The notes beneath the pieces are model-generated. The model was not told the DNA's origin and searched no databases. It worked only from the letters and a program-made list of their open reading frames with translations. Below, one piece after another: positions 43,060 through 53,769 of a DNA stretch of 64,000 bases; position 1 is the stretch's first letter; each line of letters begins with the position of its first letter. Origin of the DNA: Lithodes maja (lineage: Eukaryota > Arthropoda > Malacostraca > Decapoda > Lithodidae); contig JBAKBP010003138.1 of the NCBI GenBank assembly GCA_037953745.1, forward strand, positions 95,824 to 159,823, read 5' to 3'. Both the position numbers and the translations under genes were made by a program.

Positions 43060-43609
43060 GGGGAGGTGTGGTGGAGTGGTCTTGCCACTGGCCTGGTAAT
43101 CCAAAGGTCCCGGGTTCAAATCCCGATGTATCAATGGGAAGATATTATTGGGATGGAATTTGTGCTGTACCTAGTATCAGTGCATTACCACAAGCCCACC
43201 GAAACGTCAATAAAATACCCTCATTGTTCCCTGATTAAATAGCACTGTATGAATATTCCCATATTCAAAATATGCTATAGGGGTGCAATGCCTGGTGAGT
43301 TATCTGCTCAACAGGTGGCGTTGTGTGTGTGTAAGTGTGAGAGTCCGAGTGTAGGGGGTGAGACAGTGAAGCACGGGAACGAGGTGGCTTCAGAGATGGG
43401 GTCGTTTCGGGCCATGAGTGAGCACTGTGCCTCATGTGAAGGCAAGATGGCAGGTGCTCGTTGTACTCTACGTGCTTCACATGTCTCACTCCTTAGACTG
43501 GAACAAGACCTCACGGGCTTCACTGTTCATTGTAAAGCGGTGAATGTTAAGGCTCTCAGCCTATGCCCGAGAGGAAGTAAGTTGGAATATAGAAAAAAAA
43601 AAAAAAAAA
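43060..43609 (+). mobile_element. tRNA-derived SINE in 5' LTR
   Basis: The head has pol III boxes: A box TGGTGGAGTGG (about 43069-43079) and B box GGTTCAAATCC (about 43113). A 400-bp body and an A17 tail follow. The same LTR position in the 3' copy (50078-50084) is empty. No clear target duplication: the empty site has GCAT where the filled site has the SINE. A 5'-truncated reverse copy sits in the semaphorin. The body's long open frame is a by-product, not a gene. Confidence 0.85.
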
Positions 43610-43753
43610 TAGAACTCTGTAGAGTATTTGTGTTCTTTGTTCACTGGGAATATACTTCAGAGGTTGGAGCTAGCGCTTTCCGTTGTAACATTTATGCCAT
43701 TACTAGTCCAATGAATAAGAGCCCTGATATATTTGAACCCCAGTCGTAACAAA

Positions 43754-43771
43754 TGGCGACCTTACCTAGGA
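43754..43771 (+). other. Primer-binding site of the gypsy element
   Basis: TGGCGACCTTACCTAGG starts two bases after the LTR end. TGG pairs with the CCA end of a tRNA; the specific tRNA is not determined. Confidence 0.6.
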
Positions 43772-44048
43772 TTTGGTGAACTTACATTTATTAGCAGGGA
43801 ACATTTGTTGTTTTGGAGAATATTTTGCGGGGATCAGCAAGAATATATTATTTTTTTTGAGCAACATAGTATAGCCCTTGAGTATTTCCGAGAATTTTTG
43901 TGTGTATATCGAGGTATAAGAGTTTGGGGTGCTTCTTTTTTTAATATTGTGGTGAGAAATTTTTGTGAGCATCATGACTTATACCGGATGAGAGGAGAAT
44001 GGAGACACAGTACGTAATGTCGAGACTGAGGAACAGCAGTGTGATGAT

Positions 44049-47000
44049 GTGGTTAATCAGGTGAACTGTGAGGAGGATGCTAGGATATTTTTGCAATGGC
44101 CTGTTACTGCCGAGCGGTTGGTGGGTGTGAATCGGTACGGTCTTCAATGCCTGGCCACAGCTATCGGTCATGCGGGTACTAGCAGCATGACCAGGGATAA
44201 CTTGATAACGTGTGTACTGGGCAGGGTGACTGGTGAGCGAGATGGGTTGAGTGCTCAGAGCCCTTCGGCCATGCTTCCCCTACACTCGACTCCCAGCCAT
44301 CCCAGTAGTTTGCCGACCCCGGGTACGCTTCCGCAGTTGGGTGGTGACTGGCAGGGTGGGTTGCCCCTGGGGGGACCACCGGTAATTTCAAACATTGTAG
44401 CACCTTCACCTCCTCAAGGGTTATCTCCAGAATTATTGCTTCAGCTCGAATTAGCTAAGATCGAAGAGAGAAAGGCTATCAGGGCAGGTGAGCTCCAGCA
44501 GCAAATAGAATTAGCCAAGATAGAAGAGAGAAAAACTATCAGTCAGCAGCACATAGAGCTAGCAAAAATCCAAGCTAACTTAGAGTCGACTAGGTACTGT
44601 GCCGACATGGATGTAGAGAAGTCGCGAGTAGAGGCAACGGGACAGCGACTTGGGGCTGGTAACCGTGTTCATGAGCAGTCTCTCTCGCACTTATTGAAAC
44701 TGGTTCCGGTGTTTGATGAGAGTGGTGTAACAGAATTTTTCACACGCTTTGAGAAGAAGTGCCAGGAACACCAGTGGCCAGAGAATAAATGGGCAGCACT
44801 TGTATCCTCTAGATTAATAGGCAAGGGTCTTAAAGCCTACGATGCGTTACCTTTGGAGTTATGTATTGTGTACGAGGATCTCAAGGAGGCTGTCCTGAGG
44901 GCTTACGAATTGCAACCAGAAACGTACCGTTTGAAGTTCCGGGGTGTAACTAAGGGAAGAGATAGCACCTTTTTGGAACACGCCCGGGACTTGTCCGATG
45001 CTATGGGGAACTGGCTCCGATCTGAGAAGGTCACAACATTTGATGAAATTAAGCAGTTAATGATGTTGGAGCAGTTCTTTAAGAGCACGGGCGGTGATCT
45101 AACTTTGAACTTGAAGGAGAAAAACCCAAGAACTCTAGTCGAAGCAGCAGAAATGGCTGATCGACGGCTGTCGTTGATTCGGGGTTGCGGGTCCTCACAG
45201 AAGTACGATGTAAGTGCTAAGGACCGTTATCCTCCCCCTCCCCGTAACAATGACACATTTAAACAGAAGAGCCATGAAACTAAAACTGAATCCAAACCTT
45301 ACACCACACCGTATGTGAAAAGTCAGGGGCCTTTTACATCACAGTATAAGCCGAAACCGAAATTTATGTGTTTTAGTTGCCACCAGGAGGGTCATAAGGC
45401 AAATGAGTGCCCTAGTCGACCTCCTCCGGCAGCCGTGTCTTTTGCTCACGGCATTGGAGTGTTCAAGAGAACATCGGAGTTTGTTAGAGGCATTTCTTCC
45501 GAGGTAAATACACTGCCAGTGCAGAAGGATCCGGAAGGCTTATTCCCTGTCCGTGATGCCTTTAGTGACCACAGGGGACTTGGTTGTGTGGAGTGGGGGG
45601 GTAGAAGACATGAGGTGAGAATTTTGCGTGACACTGGGGCATCGCAAACACTGTTGAGAAATTTCACTGGTAAACCTGTCAATACGGCGCGGGTGATTGT
45701 GGTTCAGGGAGTTAATGCGACAAGGTCATACCCGCTTGTGAGAATGAAGGTGGAAGTTGATGGTGTGACTCGTGACCTGGATGTAGGGATTGTGGAGAAG
45801 TTGCCTGTTGGGGGCGTCGACCTCCTTCTCGGCAACGACTTTGCGGGACCTACTTCTGAGGCTCCACCCTTGGTCGTTGCCGAGAAGCTGGCCGACGTGA
45901 GTAGGGAGGAGCAGGAGTGGGTTGAGAAGTGTCCGGGACAGCCTATGGCATGTGTTGTCACCGGAGATCCTGCATCCAGGGAGTCACATTCTGGTCAACA
46001 ATCTTTAGATCAGCGGAGGAAGGGTACCGAGAAGGGGTTGAAAGTTGATGCGGTTGAGAGTTTAGTATCAGCGGACATTCTCGGGGACTCAGTATTAGGA
46101 CCAAATATCGAGTCTGAAGAAGACCAAGTAACTGTTGTGGAAAAGGCAGAGGATGGGCTTAAAAAGACGATGAGACAGCAACGGTACGCAGAGAGAGAGC
46201 AACGGGAGGCCAAATTTAATGTAGGAGGGGGGCATGAGTTGTTTCGCAAACACTTGGATAGGCTTGCTCCTTCGGACATTCGTAAGTTGCAATTGGAAGA
46301 CCCGGAGGTTCTTGAATGTGGTACCGGTGCTGTCGAGTTGAAGGAGGACAGTGTTGCACAGTCGAGAGATGTAGCAACGAGGTACCCTGACACGTACCCT
46401 ATGAGAAATGGGTCGGCGAAGACGGTGGTCCGAAGCTTGCTGGTGTATTTTTCCCGGTATGGTTACCCGCAGGAGATTCAGTCAGATGGGAAAGATTGGG
46501 ATCTTGGCCTGCCATATGTTTTGTTTGCTGCACGGGAGGTACCTGGGGAGAGTTTGGGATTCAGCCCTAATGAGCTCGTCTTTGGACACCGTGTCAGAGG
46601 GCCTCTCCATATGGTTGAAGAAGTATGGGAGGGCGCAGAAAAACCTTGTTCTATGCTCAAGTGTGTCCTCAACAGTCGAGAACGGATGTTGCACAGTCTG
46701 GAGTTGGCTGGCCGTAATTTGACTAGCTCTCAGGCCCTCATGAAGGACAGGTACGACCTCAAGGTTGAACTCGGGGAGTTTCACGTGGGTCAGGAGGTGT
46801 TGATTCTACTGCCCCTTGTAGGTCACCCCTTATCCGCGAAGTACACTGGTCCTTATAGGGTGGTGGAGGAGCTATCGGACCTGGTTTACTTGGTAGCCAC
46901 TCCAGACAGACGGAAGCGCAATCAGTTATGTCATGTTAATCCCATGAAGGAGTATGGGAGGCACCCCCCTGAGCCTCTCACTGTGCCTGTGATGACGTTT

Positions 47001-47549
47001 AGCAGTCAAGGTGGAGAAGGAGAACGGGACAGTCAAGCTCATGTGGAGGATAACTGGAAGGATGAGAAGTTCAAATGGGCGCCTGAGTGTGAGAAGGTGT
47101 TTAGAGAAGTAAAACACCTGTTGTGCACTCACCCGATCCTCAGGGCTCCTGACTTTAGCCTACCTTTCCAACTAGCAACGGAGGCTAGTGGTGTGGGGGC
47201 TGGTGCCGTCCTTGTGGAAAAGGACGATGATGGGCTGGAGCATCCTGTTAGTTTCTGCTCGGAGAAGTACAATTCGGCCCAGGGGAGCTGCTCTGTTGTC
47301 GAGGAGGAGCTGCTGGTGGTTGTACTTGCTCTGAGGCATTTCTAAGTCTGTGTTCCAGCCTATGGTCCGGTCGTTGTAGTTTACCCAGATCATCACCCTC
47401 TCAAGTTCTTGGACCAGTTTCACAATCGGAATATGAGGCTGATCAGGTGGTCACTAAGGTTATTGATATATAACCTGGACATACGCCATATTGCCGGTTG
47501 TGACAACTTGGTTGCAGATGGTCGTTCAAGGGTATATGATCCTGGGTAG
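44049..47549 (+). pseudogene. Gag-protease-integrase fragment-RNase H polyprotein, RT deleted
   Basis: A single frame from 44049 to a TAA at 47343-47345, reading on in phase to a TAG at 47549. In order: coiled Gag N terminus; SCAN-like capsid region at about residues 215-385 (LLKLVPVFDESGVTEFF, KEAVLRAYELQPETYRLKF); CCHC knuckle CFSCHQEGHKANEC at about 440; aspartic protease RDTGASQTLL at about 527; integrase remnant at about 785-980, in which EIQSDG is followed directly by DLGLPYVLFA, so the core is deleted; and RNase H from about 1006 (FKWAPECEKVF, ATEASGVGAGAVL), which continues past the stop to about 47540. No RT motifs (no YVDD) are present. Confidence 0.85.
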
Positions 47550-48024
47550 ATTGACACACGGGTAGCCTCCTGCTTTAGTTTCAATAGTATTTTGCGCTTG
47601 GTGCTTGTTGGCTCGCGGTTGTAGCCCAGCGTATTGGGTCGTAAAGCAGGAGTTGAGCGTTTGGTATAGAAGAAAAAAACTAGGCTTGCCCCTATAGTGC
47701 AGCCGCAATAAACAAATTAAAAACATAAAAATCAAATAAAAAACTTTCTTTGATAGTTGATTTTTTTCAGTATGTTATAGCAGTAATTCTGAGTTGCACT
47801 CCTCTCAGAATGCTGGGCTAGAGAAGCTCGCTCTTGAGGAGCATAACTACATATAATTTAACCTATTGTGTTGGGAGGGTTATAATTTTGAAAAAAATGT
47901 TTTGTTGAAGAACTGTGCCAGATATTTTACTGCCGCTGGGTGATGGGAAGTGGAGATATAGCATGGGTTCTAACCATCAGATTTTTGTGAGCCTTGGGGC
48001 CTCTGAGAAAAATCTTGGGGGGGG
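47550..48024 (+). other. 3' untranslated part and polypurine tract of gypsy element
   Basis: No coding sequence. It ends in GAGAAAAATCTTGGGGGGGG directly before the 3' LTR, which would serve as the plus-strand primer. Confidence 0.65.
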
Positions 48025-50225
48025 TGTGACGTTGACCACTCCGTTAGAACCGCATGGCTTGTCCTACAGTGACTCGCTAGGATCGCCAGGGCAGTGGATG
48101 GGGCTACAGTTTATGTATTAGAGTGTGCTTTATTTCATATGAAAGCTCGTGTCATGGGCAGTCCAGAAAGGCTCTTTGTTTTCGCCCATGTCAAGGCTTT
48201 ATATATTTAATTGTAAAGTATATGTTTTGTCATTAACTAGTAATGATAGGATCTGGGAGAGAGAGAGGGAGTAGAACAGAGTGAGAGGGGGCGCGCAGTG
48301 TATTTTGTCCCGCTCGATGACGTCACGGCTGGCTGCCTCGCGGGGGTTGGTGGAGAGAGGTCCTTACCATGCTGAGCTCCCTTGCTAGTGGCTGGACGAC
48401 TTGCAACCGCTGGTTTCCCACGCGGCTCGAGCTAGTGCGAGTATATATACTGGTTCCTCGCCACTCTCTCCCTCAGATCTGGTTTCTAGAACACACTCAT
48501 CTTTTTCCCTTGCTATCTGTCCCCACTCCGTTCATGAGAATCTTTTCCTCTGCCTATCTCTCTCATTCTCCATATCTTTCACCACCTCTTTATTAATATT
48601 ATACCCCCTCTGGTTAACTCTGCAAAATCAGCTTCATGCTGGCCAGTTGTATTGTGTGTTAAGGTCTGATATAGCCTATGTATGTTAGTTGTTAAGATAA
48701 GTGGATCACGAAGCATTGGTTGGCTTTCATATTGCTGCTCCTATAATTATTAGTGTTCTGCTGGATTAGATAATGCTAGACTGGGAGTCTGATATAATAG
48801 GTATTGTTTCCTATGAGTGCTGGCTTTAGTTAAAAGCGGCACGACATACCTGAGAACTGGAGTTGATTGAGTAAATTCTAGTCTGTGTGCCATTGAGAGT
48901 AGAGCATGCACGAATGAGGGCTTTTTGCCTATACCATTCTGCACTGTTCTAGTCTCGATTGTTTGTCTTTGAGGTACGCCAGGAGAACGCTTAATACTTC
49001 GGTATTAAGGTTTCTCAAGAGAGCTACCCTTCATTATAACGTAATATTTGACGCACAGACTTGAGATTTGCACTAGGCTATGCAGCATGCCATGCGCACC
49101 AGTATCTCGTATCATTGACTCTAGCTAGACTTTATCAATCATAGTAGACATTAACCCTTAAAGAGCGGCTCACCACATAAGTCGAGTTGAAAAAACAGGC
49201 AAAAAACGAGTGAAAAAATGGTGTAAATCGAGTGAAAATGAGTGGGATAGTAATGATCCATACGTCCGATGTCTGTGGCCTCCCGGCCCACACTAACTCC
49301 AGTTCCCCCACCGCGCGAGAGGATCACAGTGTAACCAATAGTTCGCTAAAAGTGAGCAAGGTAGCAAAATCTGCTAAACTTCCATCTTCGAGGTAACACT
49401 GTCAGTGCTCCACGAGTGCTACGTAGCTGTATGTTACGTCAATGTGTAGCGATTTCCACCTAGTTTTCGGCACAATACAGTTCCTTTCATACTGATGGTT
49501 GATATAGCTGTCAGAATGGCCTGAAAAGGCCCAAAACGGCCACAGAGGGCCCGCTAGACAAGGGTTAAGTATATTAACCTAATTACTCTTTTTATGCATA
49601 CCCATTTATGATTACACAAGCATTTCGCAGCCTAGTTTGATGTATTGAGACACAAACGACTTAGGCTCTTTTTGTTGATAGGAATACTGCATTGTGGCGA
49701 TTATTATTAGTGTTGTAGTGTTTAGGATATTCTTGGCTCCGACGGCATTATATATTCTGCCTTTTTGTGTGCATAGCCTGCACGAGCATTGTTCCGCTGC
49801 CTGCCTTTTTGGGTTCCATTTCCGATACGAGCATCTTTATAACATCTAACATTTAAAGAAGATTCCTTGTTAGTGTTGAAGGACTTTAGTGCACTTTCTT
49901 TCATGCAGGAGTGCCTGACATTTATTGATTAAAGTAACGTAAGCTGTAACTTCTCTTACCACCTTACTTTGTATACCATAACCAAGCACCTTCGGTTATA
50001 GGTAGTAATAGGCTGTTTTCACATAACATTAAGCCTAGAGTAGACGCACATTTATTGAGAGTTTGATAGCCTATTATTGCATATAGAACTCTGTAGAGTA
50101 TTTGTGTTCTTTGTTCACTGGGAATATACTTCAGAGGTTGGAGCTAGCGCTTTCCGTTGTAACATTTATGCCATTACTAGTCCAATGAATAAGAGCCCTG
50201 ATATATTTGAACCCCAGTCGTAACA
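48025..50225 (+). repeat. 3' LTR, containing a TTAA MITE
   Basis: Same 1,787-bp LTR as at 41420, without the SINE but with a 410-bp insertion at 49155-49564. The LTR ends AGTCGTAACA, then the ACGC duplication. Confidence 0.9.
49151..49568. mobile_element. piggyBac-type MITE in 3' LTR (410 bp)
   Basis: TTAA at 49151-49154 and 49565-49568 flank ends CCCTTAAAGAGCGGC and, reversed, CCCTTGTCTAGCGGG. The 5' LTR has a single TTAA at the same place (42545-42548), which proves the insertion and its exact ends. No transposase is encoded. Confidence 0.9.
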
Positions 50226-51091
50226 ACGCATATAGCCAAGCAATTCGTGAGGGACGACAGATAGTAGATGGAACGGAAGATTTCAAGAAGAACTATTGGC
50301 CGGCCTTTGAGGTGGTGAAGATTGTTTCAGAGATACCCAAGACTGTTCCTTCCCCTTCTAGATTGCAGGGCTCTCCTCACCCTTCGTCACCGACCGGAGG
50401 GCAAAGTGAATTTATCAAGACATTGAAAGAGAACAAACCAGTGAAGGTATTGACACCTATGGCTTCGAACCTCTGGTCGATTGGAATGAGTGAGGCCAAG
50501 AACTTAAGGGCCAGGAACCAAGCCGGAGATGTGCTAGATCTCACTCGCCCATTGTTTTCAGACAGGCTTGGGTCATCAAGTTCAGGGTCTATGGTCCAGG
50601 TACAAAGACCTAACACATCGAACTCAGACACCGCTGGTCCAAGTTTGGTACAAGCAATTGAAGACGTGGTGCGAGAACCTAGTGACAACCCCGAGCTCGC
50701 ACTTCCACTTAGACACGGTTGGAAACCTCATGACCTCACTAAATTTTGCCATATGGAAGACATTGGGAGGGCTAAATGGCAAAATATATATGGGAGAAGT
50801 GTGACCCACAAACTTCTCAATCAGAACTCAAAAACAACCCAACGAAGGTACCAAACATGTTGGAAGGCCTTTACCACCTGGATCATAGAATCTGACCAAC
50901 AGCAATCCTCAGTGGCTTTAATATTCAAATATTTAGATTATCTTTTCGAAACAAAATCTTTGTCAGTAAACACCTTGAAATTTAACCTCAATGCTATAAA
51001 GAAGCCTTTTTTCGACTTGACTGGCCTTTCCATACCTGAGCGGGAGGATAAGTCGTTCATGTGTGCATGCAACCGGCTTCGTGCCCAATAG
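50226..51091 (+). pseudogene. Tyrosine-recombinase-like N-terminal region, split by gypsy element
   Basis: Continues the frame that begins at 41292. About 285 residues: Ser/Pro-rich linker, then a helical region (TQRRYQTCWKAFTTWI, FKYLDYLFETKSLSVNTLKF, NLNAIKKPFFDLTGL) resembling the SAM-like core-binding domain of tyrosine recombinases in DIRS-type elements and some viruses. The catalytic domain with its Arg, His and Tyr residues is not visible; the frame stops at 51091. It is therefore broken by insertion and probably also truncated. The assignment rests on pattern only. Confidence 0.45.
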
Positions 51092-51408
51092 CCCTAGAAA
51101 AACTTGTTGTAAAACACAAATGTAGGGATTACAATATCATATCATGTATATTTGTTTTAAATATTCACGAGTTGACTCATTTTACCTACACTATTTTCTT
51201 TAGAAAATAGAATATTAATTAACCAAGCGACACATTCGCATTCAAGGACACATTCAACTCCCCTACGACCCCTGCCTGCGCCACCCTTTCCACCATCTAT
51301 GAAAATACCCTCGCCACCCATACGACCACGCCTGTGCTACCCATTCCACCATCACATAAAAGGAAGTGGAAGGAAAAAGAAACATAATAAGATTACATTT
51401 ATTTTTTA
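51092..51408. other. Intergenic, short imperfect tandem repeat
   Basis: 51275-51355 holds two similar units around CTACGACC...GCCTG(T/C)GC(C/T)ACCC...TTCCACCATC. No gene seen. It lies between two virus-like genes and probably carries the 3' end of the minus-strand ORF. Confidence 0.5.
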
Positions 51409-51702
51409 TTATTTTTTATTTGATTTGAGTTGAACAATGCACACAGCCTGACGCACAGTCTTAGAGAAAGCAGGTATCATTTGATGGTAACGTGTCCAAT
51501 CACTGGCAGCTACCGTACTTTCTATACCCCAAGGCATATAAATGACATCATATTTGGCGCCTTCGTCACTGCTCATGAAATCTCCGAGTGATAACAAACA
51601 CTCATTGAACCAATAAGACACTGAAGCTGCTAAGTCGAGCGCCCCACGATGGCAAATTCCACACAACAGGAGAATACGAAGAAGAAGAAGAAGAAACACC
51701 AT
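51409..51702 (-). CDS. Short secreted-looking ORF related to the 36.2-kb fragment
   Basis: The frame is open from 51864 to 51409; Met 51702 would give 97 residues with a hydrophobic leader (MVFLLLLLRILLLCGIC), though this leader comes from a GAA repeat in the opposing gene. The mature part includes WFNECLLSLGDFMSSDEG, nearly repeated in the minus strand at 36.2 kb, and ends KTVRQAVCIVQLKSNKK. Sharing at protein level between two places supports a real gene family. It overlaps the divergent 429-codon gene by 54 bp. Confidence 0.4.
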   Translation of the reverse strand: MVFLLLLLRILLLCGICHRGALDLAASVSYWFNECLLSLGDFMSSDEGAKYDVIYMPWGIESTVAASDWTRYHQMIPAFSKTVRQAVCIVQLKSNKK

Positions 51703-52938
51703 GGCAGCGGCAGAATCTGCGGTAGTGGTAGCATCACCAAAAATGGGAAGCAGCATATCATTACCGATTTCTACAAACTGACGAAAATTAAGCGAGGAGG
51801 CAACTCGGCGACGCTCAATATTCAGCACGTCGAAACAACTCTCAAAAAGCACTGCAATGTCCACTTGACGAACATGATCGATTTGGCTACCATTCAGCCC
51901 TGCAGAATTGCCAACCTGGTCAACAAATGTAACACCAACCAGAAGATAGACATGTTACGTCTCAAAATCATCTTTGTGCTAGCGGTGGTCAAAATATCGT
52001 CGTTCCGTTTAGATCTCTACCGCCGCAAAGTGACGCAGAAGTCTCGCTCACGGAACCTGTACGTGACAAACAAAATCTCGGGACAAGCGGACTACGACCC
52101 CCTAGCATCTCTATCGCCACTAGCGTGCCGCAGTATATTGCACAAAGTGAATTTTGACGAGCTCGTAACGACACTCAAGTGTGCCATAGCTGAGGTTAAT
52201 GGACGTGACACTAGCGTTGACAAGCGACACTGTACCAAATTAGTGGTAGCAGTAGCGCTCTTTATGTGTCGGTGTTACGCAGGCGAGCTGAGTACAACCA
52301 CCTTCCGTAATTTTTACTACATCCCTAAAGCCGATGTTGCCACCACTGCCGACGATGACCTGGTCACTCTCACCCCCATCAATGACACAGAAAGGGTGCA
52401 TTTCGATTTTCTGGCGCATCTGTTGAAGGTGAACGTCAGTAGCGACCCCAACAACATACCACAACAAAGCTGCTACCTTTCGCTCCAAGAAGCTATAAAT
52501 TTGAAAGATTTGAGATCGTACGATCATTTGAAACGCATGATCTTCACACTACTGTGCGATGCATTGTACAACATGCGATTCTGCCACAACCAAACTCACG
52601 CCCTGAAAGTAGCTGTAACTGAAGACGAAAGACTACCGGTCATTTACTTTGCCCAAAAGAGCGACGGCGCCAATTTCCCCAGTTTGAAATCGGCCCTACA
52701 ACTCGTGTATACCAAAGTGAAGGGTTGCGGTACCCAAGCGGAGTGTTGCACCAATTACACTTTGGATTCACTGATCTGTGCCAAGACGATGTTTGAATGT
52801 ACATTGCTATCACACAAAAACGTCCGAGAGAGTATGATGGACGAAGATTCAGTGAATGGGCGGGAAGTGAGGGCTATCACCGAATGGTGTATGAACATCG
52901 ACCCCTTCCTTTACACCATTAATCCCGACCAGATCTAA
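51649..52938 (+). CDS. Virus-like protein with p21-type PIP box/degron, intact
   Basis: 429 codons from ATG 51649. The N terminus is basic (KKKKKKHHGSG), followed at about residues 34-46 by KQHIITDFYKLTK. Q-x-x-I-T-D-F-Y with Lys at the fourth position after it matches both the PCNA-binding PIP box and the stricter PIP degron recognised by CRL4-Cdt2 on chromatin (as in p21 and Cdt1). The remaining protein is helical with many cysteines and no named domain (MLRLKIIFVLAVVKIS; ALFMCRCYAGELSTTTF). It is followed by a TATACGAAGCAT motif at 52950 and adjoins virus-associated repeats. The function is unknown; PCNA contact is inferred from motif alone. Confidence 0.65.
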   Translation: MANSTQQENTKKKKKKHHGSGRICGSGSITKNGKQHIITDFYKLTKIKRGGNSATLNIQHVETTLKKHCNVHLTNMIDLATIQPCRIANLVNKCNTNQKIDMLRLKIIFVLAVVKISSFRLDLYRRKVTQKSRSRNLYVTNKISGQADYDPLASLSPLACRSILHKVNFDELVTTLKCAIAEVNGRDTSVDKRHCTKLVVAVALFMCRCYAGELSTTTFRNFYYIPKADVATTADDDLVTLTPINDTERVHFDFLAHLLKVNVSSDPNNIPQQSCYLSLQEAINLKDLRSYDHLKRMIFTLLCDALYNMRFCHNQTHALKVAVTEDERLPVIYFAQKSDGANFPSLKSALQLVYTKVKGCGTQAECCTNYTLDSLICAKTMFECTLLSHKNVRESMMDEDSVNGREVRAITEWCMNIDPFLYTINPDQI

Positions 52939-53026
52939 ATAACCACGCTATACGAAGCATATTAATAATAACGACGACGACCGAATCGGGTAATTTGAAA
53001 TAACAGGACACTGACGAAAAATATGT

Positions 53027-53200
53027 GGTATATATCTATCTATCTATCGCCCGACGCCGTGATCCCCGAAGGGGTGGCCACGAACGAACCGCCCCCATGC
53101 ACCTCTGTCCCCAGTCAGTCGACGCCCCTCCTCCCAACCAGCACCGCCTTCGTTCATGTAGTTCCTCACTCCATCCTTCTATGATCCTTCTATGGTATAT
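53027..53200 (-). mobile_element. RTE LINE 3' end, solo fragment
   Basis: TCTATCTATCTATC followed by GCCCGACGCC and GAAGGGGTGGCCACGAAC matches 14146-14200, the 3' end of the RTE LINE. Only this terminal piece is present. Confidence 0.7.
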
Positions 53201-53769
53201 ATGATTCATAAAATGAAATAAAATATATTTGTGGATTTTACATTGGCTTTTATTTTTGTAATATTGGTAGAGGCAGTAGTAGTAGTAATAGTAGTAGTAG
53301 TAGACTGTGCAATTATGTGATAGGGGATCTACTCGAAAAAGAAGAAAGAGAAAAAAGACGAGTGGAGTATCTCCGACGATAGTACAAGATGCCTACATCA
53401 TATTTATTGGAGTGTTTGGAATGAAATCCAGCTTCAACGGGCAAACAACTCACCAATGGGATGTATCGATGCTGTAGAATGAAGGATGAAAATAAAACAA
53501 AAATATTACAAAATAACTGTTTTTATTGTTATATCCTGTAATGAAATGAAAATATCGGCTAATCCTTTGTTACATTTGTATTATCACAATATGTACAAAT
53601 GCTTTATTGAAATAGGGTCGGAGAGGCGAGACTGCGGGGTCGGAGAGGTGAGACTGCGGGGTCGGAGAGGTGAGACTGCATTCAATTTCCAACCCTACCG
53701 TCCGGTGTTATCCTGCTTCGGACCCTGGGTTGGGACCCTGTGTCTCCGGAGGTGGCTAAACTACTAAAG
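53201..53769. repeat. Simple repeats and a 21-bp tandem repeat, no gene
   Basis: GTA repeat at about 53273-53302; a copy of the 40.9-kb AT-rich segment at 53517-53590; three copies of GGGTCGGAGAGGTGAGACTGC at about 53615-53680. No coding sequence is supported. Confidence 0.65.

Larger units (their letters stand above)
41420..43751 (+). repeat. 5' LTR, containing a SINE
   Basis: About 1,787 bp of LTR plus a 550-bp SINE at 43060-43609. It contains the intact TTAA site (42545-42548) that is filled by a MITE in the 3' LTR. Confidence 0.9.
41420..50225 (+). mobile_element. Ty3/gypsy LTR retrotransposon, Gmr1-like order, RT deleted
   Basis: 8.8 kb bounded by direct repeats starting TGTGACGTTGACC and ending AGTCGTAACA (TG...CA), with ACGC duplicated at 41416-41419 and 50226-50229. 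It has a primer-binding site at 43754, a single long gag-pol frame, and a G-rich purine tract before the 3' LTR. The LTRs differ at only about eight or nine positions outside their secondary insertions, so the insertion is recent. Pol order is protease, integrase fragment, RNase H, as in Gmr1-type gypsy elements where integrase precedes RT. The RT core and the integrase middle are deleted, so it would depend on another element for movement. Confidence 0.85.

Noticed and set aside
43080..43135. Stand-alone tRNA gene
   Set aside because: The pol III boxes belong to the SINE head; the acceptor stem does not pair fully and a SINE body with poly(A) follows.
43249..43749. Open frame of 166 codons
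   Set aside because: It runs through the SINE body and its poly(A) (poly-Lys) and is mirrored in the reverse copy at 16537-16929; it is a by-product of the repeat.
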